In this document: positions 1 to 13,829 of the stretch, piece after piece
How the letters are laid out: every line of letters starts with the position of its first letter
Numbering within the stretch: position 1 is the stretch's first letter
Origin: Apoda limacodes
Taxonomy: Eukaryota; Arthropoda; Insecta; Lepidoptera; Limacodidae
Length of the DNA: 64,000 nt
Reading direction: 5' to 3'
Assembly: GCA_946406115.1 (NCBI GenBank)
Contig: OX291544.1
Location: 7,440,001 to 7,504,000 of the forward strand
Notes under the pieces: generated by a model
The model's database searches: none
Seen by the model: the letters and a program-made list of their open reading frames with translations, nothing else
Told to the model about the DNA's origin: nothing
Program-made: the position numbers and the translations under genes

Positions 1-335
1 TTCACCTGTGCACCTTATACGAGGCCGCGCTAAGTTGCTTCTTCCGATTAATGAAATCGGTTGAAGTTTTTAATCCCTACCTACAAATAATTTCTTACGT
101 AAGTAATTAATTGAACCAAGCACTTCTTAAGGTGATAGATAGAGTAGAGGAAGAGCTCCCACTTGTGTTTTTTTGTCAGAAATAGATTATTACCAATGAC
201 AGTGCTAGTAAGACATATGAAAGTGCGCTGTACGATGACAAATATAATCAACGGCGGACAACACCACGGTCACATACGTACCCATCCGTATATTACTGTT
301 AGATAAGCTCTAAGACCTATTATATGTGTACTTAC

Positions 336-509
336 AGCTATCCTCTGCTTCTCGCCTCCCGAGAGCACGTCCATCCAGTCCTCGACGGCATCCCACCCGC
401 CCTCGCGAGACGTCAGGTACGACAGCTGAACTATATCCATGAACCGCGTCAGCTGCTCGTCAGTGCGGCCTCGCCGTCTCATCTCGTCGCGAGTTTGTGG
501 GTATATCAC
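336..509 (-). CDS. ABCD3: ABCD3 exon 13 (ABC signature)
   Basis: The exon has acceptor TATAG and donor GTAAG. It encodes '[20 protein letters not shown]', the '[14 protein letters not shown]' segment diagnostic of the D subfamily, and the signature 'LSGGEKQR' (342-365). It ends in phase 0. The next exon should begin near 'MARL' and carry Walker B. It was not seen in positions 1-335 and must lie beyond the left edge. Confidence 0.96.
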
Positions 510-1186
510 CTATACATACAATTATTGACTTATAAGCCAGAAAGCTAATTTCCAAATGTACTAAAAATCATTACACAATGTCATGTACATTACTATTTTT
601 ACTATGAGATGTATGTACTACATAAGTAATTTATACCATAACTAGCTTCTCCTAGCGGCTTCGCCCGCTCTAAATTTGTTAATCGGCGTAGGATTCTTAC
701 GGCAACTCCTTAATTTTCGTTGAAAAAACGTTGTCCCACTCTCTCTCTCGTTTTCAAAAATAATAAATAAGTGACTACTAAATAAATTCTCAATCTCCTC
801 CCTATTTAAAGAAAATGTTTCAGTATCTTCACTGTTCTCACGACAGAGAGCTTCGTTCTTCCTCTAACATGCTGCTACGTTTACCTTCACATCGTACTGG
901 TTTTATTTCCAATTCTTTTACTATTCAGGCAGCACTACTCTGGAACGCGCTTACTAAAAATATAAAGGAAACACCTTCCCGAAATAAGTTTAAGCATTCG
1001 CTATACAAATACTATTTAGGCTCACCTTTATAAATACTTTTCAATTAATCATATGCAGTACCTATAATTATCTATGTACATATTTAAATACGTATTTATG
1101 TATGTGTATGTATGTATATTTAAATATATATTTACGTATATATGTATCTGTGTATTTATTTAATTTCTGTATTCAAATCCTATACT

Positions 1187-1219
<33 letters not shown>

Positions 1220-4200
1220 CCACTAAGGTGGCAAACAAGCTTACGGCCCGCCTGATGGTAAGCGGTCACCGTAGCCTATGGACGCTTGCAACACCAGGGG
1301 TATCACTTGCGCGTTGCCGACCCTTCAGAAATCTAATAACTTCTTTCTTGAAGAACTCCATACTGTAGTCCTTGCAGAAAACCTTGGCAGGGAGCTTATT
1401 CCACAACTTAAGCGTTCGCGGGAGGAAGTTTCTCTGAAACCGCACTGTACGCGACCATTTAGGTTCTAAAGTGTGAGAATGAATTCCCTGCCGATGGCGA
1501 GCGGTGCGATGGTAGAAAGTAGCCGTGGGCATCATTTCGAACAATTCCTCAGAACACAACCCATTGTACAAGCGGTAGAACACACACAGTGAGGCAAAGT
1601 CTCTCCTCAGACTTAAGGGCTCGATACCGCAAGTGAGTTTGGGATCGTCGACAATTCTCACAGCCCGTCGTTGAACCGAGTCAAAAGGGTCAAGCTGGTA
1701 TCCGGGTGCACCTGCCCAGAGATGGCAGCAGTACTCCATATGGGGCCGAACTTGCGACTTGTAAAGTAACAACCTTTGGTATGTTACGTTTATGTTAGTA
1801 GATAATAACCGTTCCTACTTAAACAACTACCTTAAGCTTTCTGCATGACCCTAAGGTCGACTGGTAGACTCTAAGGCATTAAGTCCACGTGTTTAAATAC
1901 CAAGTGTTTAAATAAAAAAATAAATAAAAACTAATTAACTAATGGATTAATTAATGGATTAACCTCGCGATCTTGGTGCTTAATACAAACTTTAAACCCC
2001 CGTTTCACTCAAAATCCTTTCTTAGCGCATGCCTACATCATAATAGCTATAAGTGTGCCAAATTCCAGCTCGGTCCGTCCAGTGGTTGGAGCTGTGCGAT
2101 AGATCAGTCAGTCAGTAACGGTTGCCTTTTATACAGATGACGCCCTAAATTGTATGGAATTTAACGTTTAAACCGTTTTGTAGACACACTTTCTCCCGTT
2201 TTGCTAAAACTTATAGTCAATACATTAAACAACAACACATTTTAATGATTTAACTGACTTTTATAACAACCAAATGCACCGTAAAAATTTGCACAAGTGC
2301 TATAAAAATATTTATTTAGATTTTTTTTTAGCATTAACTACAATAAAAAAAAAATAGTCAATTAGGTAATGCACTAGACAAAGGCCAGCTCTATAACATA
2401 TACTTCAAACCGTTAAGATGCGTATTTGTGCAATCTTAACCTGCGTATCTTAATCTAACCTCAAAATTTTTTATTTATCGTAGTCACAGATGACACGATT
2501 AACTTATTCATCATAGAGCTGAGTTCAGGCTATGAATACGGCACTCTCTAAACTAAAAATTAATTACAATCTAATCTGTTATTATGTTTGAATATTATGT
2601 GTATGCTCAATATAAGATATGCGCCTCACTGTATTCTATTTCGTTGAACTATTTGTACCACAAATTAATAAAACTTAATATTTTATTTAACATTCCTATG
2701 TATTTCGGATTTATTTTCATAATATAAATTTATTACATTTAGATTTTATGTAACATTGACATCAATCAAAGTTATAGTTGTACCAAAATAATTTAAATTT
2801 ATTAAAAAAAACAATAAACTAAACCAGATAGCATTTACAGTACTATCGGCGTTCCAGCTAAGCGACCTGTCATTGAAATATGACGTATTTTTATAATACT
2901 ATATTATAAACGTAAAAATATTTATTCCCAATCAGTATTCCCACACCCGATGTGGTCGGCCTTCTGCTACTACAGCTCGATACATTAATAAACGTGACAG
3001 AACTAACCTGATCTCGTAAAGTTCCCAGCGTCATGTACGGTCGCTGTGGCACGTAGAACAGTTTCCCTTTGGGCGGCTTCACCAGTGTTCCGCCGAACAG
3101 AGGCCACAGCTCGCCGAGCATTCGGAACATCGACGACTTGCCGCATCCGTTTGGACCGCAAACTAACACGTTTATTCCCGATCTAATAAATGATATAATT
3201 AAATTTTTAAAAAAAATTACCAATAAGAACCACAGGCCTTTACAGTTCTACACGATAAGTCAATAGTATAATAACACAGTCTAAAGTAAACTAATATTTG
3301 TTATATATACAGTCGGCTATCGATGGCTAAATAGAGCAATCGTGAGGTGCAGTGCGCAGCGAGTCAGTGTCACATATTATGGTCATTCAAGGGCTGGTTA
3401 GCAAGTTATACATTTTTCTTCAACATCAAATGCGTTGACAGACTGTAGCGGCGTTCCATCTAATTTATTTTTAATACTAAGCAGCAGAATTTTTAGCGGT
3501 TCGCGTTTTATTAGCTTCTCTCAAAATAAAATCTAATGTAACTTTAAGCGTTTCCTATAAGCGATAAGTATTGTGCGGTGGGTATTTTGCGCTACTTTTT
3601 GACAGCTGTGAACTGTGAAAAAATGATGCGAAACGCGTTTCGTTTAAACAATAATAGCTGCGCTTAGACAGAACGGGTATTTTGTGCTAAAAGCATCATT
3701 ATATACTAATAAATTTCAACGCCGCTCAGCAAAAACGTCCCTTGAATGAATGGTTAAGAATCGTGATAATTATAAAAGATTCTTTGAATGAGTCACTCAT
3801 ATACATACCCTGGCACACTTATTTTGCTTCATCAACTTAGAACAATGCTTTCATAGACGTTCGACGGTTTAGAGTACTCTCGACCTCGCCTTCTCTAAGA
3901 ACGATCTCAGTTTAGTCGGTCCTGTCTCTACATTTAAATCGGCCAAGAGTCATGCTTAGAGAAGGATTCCGTAGCCGTTGCTACATTAAAAATTGATCGA
4001 CTGTATCATGAACAATAATTAACTCTAGTTAGATGAAAGCATTTGCTACGCCAAGTCGGGCGGCTTAAAAATTCTGACAATCGACTGAGACAACGAGCCA
4101 GCGCTATGGCTTAGACCTCATTACTCTGAGAAACCTGTGCCCCTGTAGTGGGGGAATATGTTTTTTTTTAAAGTAATTTCAGTCTTTGTCTTAGAACTCT

Positions 4201-7200
4201 GGCAATTTTTAGATATTTTAGTAAATGTGTACAGTCAGGGTAATATTTTAACAAACACAAACCTATGTTTAAACAAAAACTGAGAATTGACCGTCTAGAA
4301 ACGGTATTTTAGTAATCCTGTTGAACATAAAAATGATTATAAAAACAAATGAACCGGATTGCTATAATACGTCATCGGTAAAATCTGGCCTGGGCGTGTT
4401 AGTCAATAAATTTAAAGGACAACGTACGAATTATAGCAACCCGGTTCATTTATTTTCGTCAATCATATTTATGCAGAACTAAACTACCTGCCATTATTTT
4501 TAATTTCGTATTCAACGATACCCCACTACTTGGCGAGCTTACAAACCATATAATTATGCTCAATGAACACGGTATCCTTAATTGTTTTTGTTTTTTAAAA
4601 ATGCTGAATACACATTTATAATTTTTTACAGCTATAATTAATCTAAACGTGTACGAAATAAGTCTATGAATAAAATGATAATATGTGACATACGGACGGA
4701 CATGGGGAACTATGGATTCCTTGTATGACTGCGGAACCCAACAGATCAGGAATAGCTCGACACCTACATCCAGGTACATTATCCGACGAGTCCTGGATAA
4801 CTAGAGGATTTGTAAGATGAAGAATGGAACTAACTTGACTTCGAAGGTGAGCTCCTTGATAAGAACGTCCCCGTTGGGCGTGACGAGAGGGACCCGGTCG
4901 AACCTGATAATCTTGTCCTGGTACACGATCTTACCAGCGCCCGGGGCCAAGATCATAGGACGCTCTGAGAACAAAATAAAATATCATTTTAACCAATGCT
5001 ACATACAAAGTACATTGGTTTTTCACTTTAAAATTATTCTATAATTTTTAATTTTTTGCAGGGTCGGCAACGCACGAGTGATGCTCCAGATGTTGCAAGC
5101 GTCCATAGGCTGCGGTAACCGCTTACCAACAGGCGGATCGCTAGCTTGTTTGCCATCTTAGTTGTATAAAAAAAAATAGTGTTATTATTTCGTTACCAAT
5201 CCCATTTTCGATGTTCCTCTGCATCATGGTCCTCGTGTAGTTCCCTTCGTCCACGTCCCGCAGCACGGCTCTGAGCTGTGTCACTCGTGCCGTCAGCCCC
5301 GCCAGCTTGCTGAGCTCGCGACCCGACAGCACTAGCCGACCGATCGCCTCCGCCATTTTTACTAACATTCGTCCGTATGTGTAATAGTGCTAAAAATAAA
5401 TACAAAATAAAATTTCATATCGTTAAATTATTTTGGTTTATGTATTGCAAGTTTATCGTATTAGGCGGCGGTATCCGTAGCTCTTTTGGTAATAATGCTG
5501 CCTGCAGATTTGAGAAGCGCGGATTCCATGTCCGCACGAGACAAACATTTGTGTGATACATATGTCTTGTCTTCTGAGTATTTTCTATGAAAATTATGTA
5601 AGTATTTACAAAAAATATTTGTAGTACTTCTGTGTTATTCATTGTACTAGCTTTGCTTTAAATGGGACTAGATGGCGATGTGCGTTACGTCCAGGATTTT
5701 ATATGGGTGGCTTTTAGTTATTTTACGTGATAAAATTGTTCAATGAAGAAAATATAGCTCATTAAAAAAAGTTAGCTGAGTGGCAATCGATAGGCCATGC
5801 AGTTTGACGAATTAATAACCGTTGTTAGGGAAAAAAAACGGCCAAGTGCGAGTCGGACTCGCGCACGAAGGGTTCCGTACCATTATCTATAAAAACGGCA
5901 AAAAACTTTCATTTTTGTTGTATGGGAGCCCCCCTTAAATATTTATTTAATTCTGTTTTTTAGTATTTGCTGTTTTAGTCAAAATTTTGTGAATATTTCA
6001 AGTGTCTTAACGGTTTATAAGATACAGCCTGGTGACAGGCGGACGGACGGACAGCGGAGTCTTAGTAATAGGGTCCGGTTTTTACCCTTTGGGTACGGCA
6101 CCCTAAAAACAACCTCGTAGTAGTCCCCCATAACAAATCATTTCCAATCTGGCTGGCTGTCAGCTAGAATGTCGAACAGAAGTACCCAAGGTCTGAATGA
6201 AAACAGACCACTCACAGCTTCTAAGCCATGGGCATTAATGAGTGGGGTAATTAAACATACTTACCATAAATCTGACATTCTCCGAAGCTGTCTTAAGCAT
6301 ATTGTCATCGGTAGAGAAAAATGGCCGCGACACAGCGAAGAAGCCAACAGTTATCGCCACATCTGGCGACAAAAAAGTTTCTAAATCCATGGTATGATAA
6401 CATAATACGCTTGGTATTATCATCCGAATTCAAAATGGTCACTTGGCTGACACTATTCAACTTCAATGTCTGACACCGAGCGGGAGTCGAATACAAAACT
6501 CAAAAGCGTTCGACAAAGATAACACACATAGTAGAGAGAAAAAAAATGCGAGTCAGCTCCGACGCGCGACTGGTTTTTACTCTTCAAGTGCGAATGTCCC
6601 AGACCCTGAATATCATCGAATACTATAGTGCTTGTCAGAACTAATCATATGAGCTAAAACTCGATGGGGTTGCGTTGTTTCATTTCAGAGTTCCTGTAGC
6701 CATATTTCGGCTTCATTGTCAACCCAGCTCTAGGGTACATTATACAAGCATACCAAATTTCAGCTCAATTGGACACCGGGAAGCATAATGCTTTTTTTTG
6801 TATATGTACGGTTTAACCGTGCATTGCTAGCGTCACCGTTTTTCTACACGATGCGTTACCTTTATTTCAGAACCATCGATATTTAATATAATAATATATA
6901 AATATTTAATATATCATCGATATTCAAGTTAGTTCACGTTCGAGCATTGTAGCGTGTGCTCACGACAATCTATTATTATTAATTTAGCATTGTATCAATT
7001 TAATCAATTTTCTATTTAATTAATTTAGTGGTATTTAATTGTTTAAGTGTTTTGCCGTACTCACATTTAGCTATGATATTGTCAATGAACCCCATCCCGA
7101 CGCGGAAGTTTAGGAAGTTCCGCAAATGACGGGTCAGTTTGTAAAAGCTTGCGAGAAGAGTCAACTGCTCGCGGTGATTACCCTGAAAATAATGGAAAAT

Positions 7201-10200
7201 ATAAATGCGATGTTGAAATGGATCAAATTATTTTATAGAAAAACCCTTGGTTGCTTCTTACAATATTTGGAAATAAAAAAAACCATGTGCGTGTTTTGCA
7301 TGCGTTACGTTAGGGTTTCGCAGAATGATAAATATTGCGGGTATGTTGTTTAGTAAGATCTTTGTTCAAAGTATTTATAATGCTTTAATTATTGTGTATT
7401 TTTTTACTTTATATATAGCCCAGCCTAAATAATATTTTTAAAGGAAAAAATCGTTGCAAGACCAGACCCGTTTTTTCGTGTACAAAAAAATTTAATAACT
7501 CGGGAAAAAATAATTAAATGAGCTGAATTTAACCGAATTCAGAGCTTTTGAAACCGCAAACAAACGCTTGTTGTTTATTATATGACAAAAAGTAAATAGG
7601 AAAAGCAAAAAAATTAACTATAAACGCATTTTTAACTTTTTATAGTATAATATTATAAAAAGTGTATATATGGAAAAATTAATTTTTACTTTTTGGTGAT
7701 TAAGATAAACAATTTTTATCTATTGCAATAATAAGTTTTTATTTTTAGAATGTATATTTACATCTTTACCAAGAAAATGAAACCATGCTATGCTCTGTAC
7801 GATAAAAAAAAATAGATTTTTCATTCGACTCTAAAAGGGTGATTTTTTAAAAAAATTGTTAATATCTCTATAATAATCTATTCTACTTTTAGAAAAAATC
7901 TTCTTTTTTGTTTTAAAAAATTAAATATTTTCTCAAAATTTAATTTTTTTAAGATTTTGTCCTAAAAAAGAAAAATTGAAAACATAAAAATTGGTTGTTT
8001 AACATTTTACTCATTAAAGAGGTTAGGACAAAAATGGTCACTATAAAAGTTATAGATATTTATGTTTACTACAACTTTCTCGTATGACTTTTTTCTCTAA
8101 AATCAATATTTTAACCACAAATCGCTCCGGTTAAATTCAGCTGTTTTAATTATTTTTCCCGATTTATATATATATTTTTTTATACGAAAAGATGGTTTCG
8201 GTCTTGTAACGAAGTTTTTACAAAAATAATATTATTTTATAGCTATTTAGCCAGCACTATAAATGAAATACTGCATCTACGACACCTTACATGATAGGGT
8301 GGGCGTAGAATTGTAGGTTATTATTTATTACACAAGGGATGAAAACAAACAATTTTTTACTAGATGTTCGAGTAAATATGTAAAAAAATTCCAAACATTG
8401 TACTTACCTGGTAGAATGCGATCTCCTCGGAATTCGTTATCAGTCTGGAATTCACGTATCTGAATTCACCTTCTAATTTCTGTTCCTGGACCGTTAAGCG
8501 AGCTGTAAAAATAACAATAATAGAGATTTAATAATGAGTAAAAAAGTTAAATTAAAAATTACAACACATACATCTGTCATCTATCCTATGGACTGCGCAA
8601 TAGCCTCACAAAATTGACCATCCAACCTGTGGTCTCTTTTCTCTTTCTATTAACGTTCGCTATTTTTTTGTTTATGTTTACTAAAACAGGTTAGTAGGAC
8701 ACAAGATACCACAGGTTTGCTACGTCTCTGTCACACTTTTGCGTCCATTTTTATGTCTATGGAGAAGACAGTAGTAGACAAGAAGACAATTCAGTAGGAA
8801 ATATTGGTTAAAATTGAACTTTGTACTCAATGAGGCCAGTATCAGACAATTATAGCGATTTTTTCTGAAAGTGATAGTGATGTTGAATTAAGATCATAGA
8901 CTTCGAGTTTTTAATCCTATGGACTGCGCAACAGCCTCAAAAAATTGCCCACACTTTAGAAAGAGACAAAGTTAATCGGTGGTGTCTTTTCTCTAAGACA
9001 AGACACCACAGTTCCGCTTCATCTCTGTAACACTTTTGCGACAATTTTTTCTCATGTGGACATGTGGATAGTAGAAAAAGTATCGCTCGTACCGATAGCA
9101 CAAAATACGTTATTATTGAATTAATTAAATGTATGAAATCAACGAAAACTTTAGTTATTTCGTAATTCACTGCCACTTCATAAATGAATATGCATTTTGT
9201 GACAATGATAAATAGCAATATATGATAATTAAATTTTAAACACGAATATGTTTATAGTTATGAATATTCATCATAATTAAAACAAAAAGGAAAAACACTA
9301 AAAGGAAAGATTTTTTGCGATGAAATTTATAAAACTTGTTTACTTCATGAATACTGGTCAGTAGGTTAGTGTCTAATTTTATCAATTTTAGATATACCTA
9401 CAGTAGGTACACTACACTATCTTTTTTATAATTGTATCGGTAAAACATCAATTTATATGTAAAATAGATTACTAAAGCGTTAAACAACGCGTTGCTAATA
9501 GACTGGCAATGTTTGCGGTAGCTAATTTTATTTAGTGTTATCATAATTATTTCTCTTAAAATTAAATTAATATTTGCTATAAAAACCGTTTAAACAGAAG
9601 AATTATGAGTAGTTACTTTCGTAAAAAGATATTTTGTGTGTGTTTTATTTCGTAATAAAACAAGTTCGCAAGTTTTACTCAAACAGCATTTATATATATC
9701 TCACTACTTGCCGAGCCAGGTCTACCAGCAACAATATCTGCACGTGTGAGGCCGAACGTCGACGACCTTCAACGGCACGTGTATTTAAAATGTATCCGTG
9801 CTGCGTAACCGATACCACCCTAACACGGTAGGGCTCCGTGCGCAACCTCCGCGTTCTCCCCGACACACATACATCGCCACGAGCGATTTTAGGTGCACAT
9901 ACGTGTCAGTGTCGCTCCTTTTTGTTACAGTAAACAAGCTGTGCCCGCGGATCGGCTTGAAATCAACTCATCGGATCGACTAAATTCGATTATCGACGTT
10001 GTAGTTGTTCCTGCGGGGATTTGAAATTTCCGGGATAAAATGCCCGCTGGTGTAACGTGACAGACAAACTATCACATTTACATGAGTAGGATTACAGGAA
10101 ATATTGATTCAACAGCCTTTACTAGGATTCTGCTCATGTTTGAACTTAAAAATTGTATTATAATTGTAAAATTGAACAAAAGTACAAGACATATACAAAC

Positions 10201-13200
10201 ATACGTAACATACGAATGATTCGTCTGATTCGTCCTCCTGTCGACTCTATTCTTTTCAACATATATAATAACTACTAATATAGTAAATATCTTACGAAAT
10301 TAAAACCAAACTCTTACCGGTGGGTCTTCTGAGGTACGTCAAAAACATTCCGGAAACAAGTAGATAAGCCACCATTATGCCGGGTGTCTGGAAACAAACA
10401 AAAGTAAATACTTTTTTTTTTATACTTGAGGAGCCGTTGTAATCTTACATCGATCACCGAATTCAGAGCGGGTGGAACAGCGGGGAAATTCGGCATGGAC
10501 AACTGTCCCGGGGACATGGGCTTCTCGAAACTTCAAGTGTGAGTCAGTTTTTCTTTCTTTAATTGAGGAGTTGCCGTTGAAACCCTACACCGATAACCGA
10601 ATTAAGGAAGCTAGTTTTATTTTAAAGTAGCATAAACAAAAAGCCACCGATTTTGTCTACAACTGTTTTTATTTATAAAGCCCTATGATCGTAATTTTTT
10701 TTACACTTTTAAATAACGCCGTATAAAAAGATGGAGGGGGGAGGGGGACACATATTTTATAATTTTTGGAAGCCAATAAATAACCCAACCCAAATAATGT
10801 GGTGTGCAAAAAAAATTATCACTCCGTTCAATATATACCCCTAAAATTCAACATATGTGTATGGCGGTTCTCGAAAGACACATCTCTGTAAAATTTAATT
10901 AGAATCTACACAAAGAGGGCGTAAATATAGGACTGACATACGAACGGACGGACGGACGTGGCGAATGTATTAGAGTTTATTTTTGTCATTTGACAATCAA
11001 TATTTGATTGACAATTTGACAACGATCAATATTTATTTGATATAGAAGTTAAACATTACAGTTTACCTACATAGTATATGTAAATGGCAGGTTGTCGCGC
11101 ATTGAGCGAAAAATATAATTGATGCATATTTTTCGATTATTTTTAGTACTACTTTTGTTAAAGATTTGGTTTGTTTGCATTACAATATTTATTTTGATGT
11201 AAAAAATGTTTAATTGAAGTAAATAAATATATGGGTGATAAGCTTTAAAAACAGTAAATTATATAAAGAATAGTCAAAGCGTGATTAACACTTTATATTA
11301 CTATTGTACAACTTTTACTGATTTCTATAAATAATGGGGTTCTAACTCCGCTTTTCTGTACATTTCTGTATAGGTTTAGGGATGTCTTCGTTTGAACCTT
11401 CATAAGCTCTGTTTATGTATGTGGTTATGCCATATAAAGGATGTTATAAATGTTATAATATATTAAGGAACGTCGGAGAACTCAAACTAACCTTTCTATT
11501 TGTAAATTAGGCTAACATTTTTATTACAAATCATTGTATATGTCGTAGGATAATCGAAAAGAACGAATTATTGCGAAAATCCTAGGACGTTTGCAAACGA
11601 CCGGATGATTGGAAAATAAGAATTAGATATAGAAAGAGTTTCGTAATATTCCGTAATTCATAAATTACCAAAATGTCATAACAATCGATTTACGATTTAG
11701 TGACGATTTTATGTGGTACATTTATATCGAGACATTCCAATTTTAAAGCGTATTTGCTTATGTTTTTAAGTGGATTTAACCATTTTTGAATAAAATCGGA
11801 CTGAATTTTTAAACATATGTCAAAATAAAATGTAATTTAAATCAAAAGCACTAAGGAGTATTTATATCAACTTCGAAGCAAATCACCGCCAAAATAACTT
11901 TCTACCCCTTTTTAACCCCGTGAGGGTGTGACTTTCAATAAAATACGAAACACGTTTTCCATCAATTCGGTTAAAAAAGGTTTATGCTAAATTTGAAGTA
12001 AATTGGACCAAGGAATCAATCATGTTGTCCCATACAAACTTTGCCCCCCTTTTTTTCCCTCTTAGGAGTAGAATTTCGGAAAAAATCCTTTCCTATCGGA
12101 TGCCTACGTCTCCGAGGACTCTACGATCAGCGGTTTAGGTTGTGCGTTGATCCATCAGTCATTCAGGACAAAGCATTTTATATGTATAGATTTTAAAAAT
12201 AAAATTACTTCTTCTGAATAAATGTTGCCTTGCTTTCCGAACTCTATAGTTCTTTACGACGAAGTCATCTAAGTACTGGCCAATTGTGGTTTAAAAGAGC
12301 GACTTAACTTATAAGCCTAAATCAAACTCAGTTTTTTGCGAAAATAGTTCGAAAGATTAAAAAATATCAGTATCATTTCCTAATCATCCGGTCGTTTGCA
12401 AACGTCCTAAGGTTTTCGAAATAATCCGTTTTCCGATTACCCTACGACGTATAATATGGATACCAAAGTATGTATTTCGCTTTTTTTTTTCAGCTTTGGA
12501 CGGAGTTCTTACAAAGAACCTAACGTTCACATTGTTCAATATAGATATTAGTAGTACTTACTTTAGCACCAAGGTTGACCGTAAGCCTGTACAGATAGAT
12601 GCCTATGTCTAGCAACGGCTTGCTTATATTACCGTACAGGTCAACAACTGTCTCACAGAATTTGTCCACGTCCGTTGTAAGCAATTGGTCCGCGTTCGAT
12701 ATCCGGTTGTCCAAATTAGTTACTTGATAATATGTGAAACCTCTGAAACATTAACATCAAACATCAATTTAGATTCTAAAGCCTTTCAAAGTGATATCTG
12801 TAATGTATGTTATATTTGGAAATACAAAGTCAACACAGCTAAATGTAGTGAGTAGTTTTGTTGTAGTTTATTCAGTTGTTTTTAACAAGTTTTAATTTCT
12901 TGTGACTTATATTGTATCAGTGGATCCCACTAATTTTATAAATGTGAAAGTTTGTATGTCTGGATGGATGTTTGTTACTCAATCACGCTTTAACCACTGG
13001 ACGCATCGGGATGAAATTTGGTATACACATAGGTTAGGTGCTGGAATAGCATATAGGCTACTTTTTATCCCGAAAAATTCAAAGGTTCCCGCGGGAATAA
13101 CTATAACAGAGTTTAAAGAACAATGTAGCTATTGTTCATTCTTACTTTCATACTTCATTAGTATAATTAAGGATTTCCACGAATTCTCGATAGCCGAATT

Positions 13201-13765
13201 CAGGGCGGGCCGAGCCGCTGGCAAAGTCTAGTATTATATATAAGCGTAAACTGACTGACTGATATATCAAGCCACAGCCTAAATTACTGAGTCTAAAGAC
13301 TTGAAATTTTGATAAAGGTTTCTGTTATTATTACGTAAGCGAGCACTAAGAAAGGATTTTGCACAAAAGAATTCTGATATTTTTGAAGTTAAAGTCATTC
13401 ACAGTTAGAAGACTTTATTCTCCAAAGTCCAGGCAAGCATTTCATCGTTTTTGGAAAATCATCCATTGATACAGCGCAAAATAGAGGATGAAAATTTGTA
13501 TGATAAGTCCGATTGTTTTGTGCTCAGAAACTTGAAATTTTGCACTTGCAACTGCAATTTTCTTTTGATAACAACGTAAGTAAGCACTTAAAAACGATTT
13601 TGCAAAATTTATCCCCTTAGCAGAAAAATCCGTCATTTTTGAAGCTTAGGGAAAAAATAAGGGTTTGGTTTAAAGTAAAAAAAAATAACTGCATATGGAG
13701 AGTCGGGCTCGCGCACGATGAGTACCGTACCATTATCTATAAAAACGGCAAAAAAATTACGTTTG

Positions 13766-13829
<64 letters not shown>

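Larger units (their letters stand above)
510..3007 (-). other. ABCD3 intron between exons 13 and 12
   Basis: It holds the two LINE remnants listed at 815-1033 and 1191-1775, a weak R2 copy at 1990-2160 and otherwise AT-rich sequence with no supported gene. Confidence 0.8.

Noticed and set aside
1..335. Final ABCD3 exon with Walker B
   Set aside because: The expected motif was searched for on the minus strand and not seen; it must lie beyond the left edge.
12902..13231. 109-codon frame
   Set aside because: It lies within the interspersed repeat R4, whose other copies do not keep the frame.
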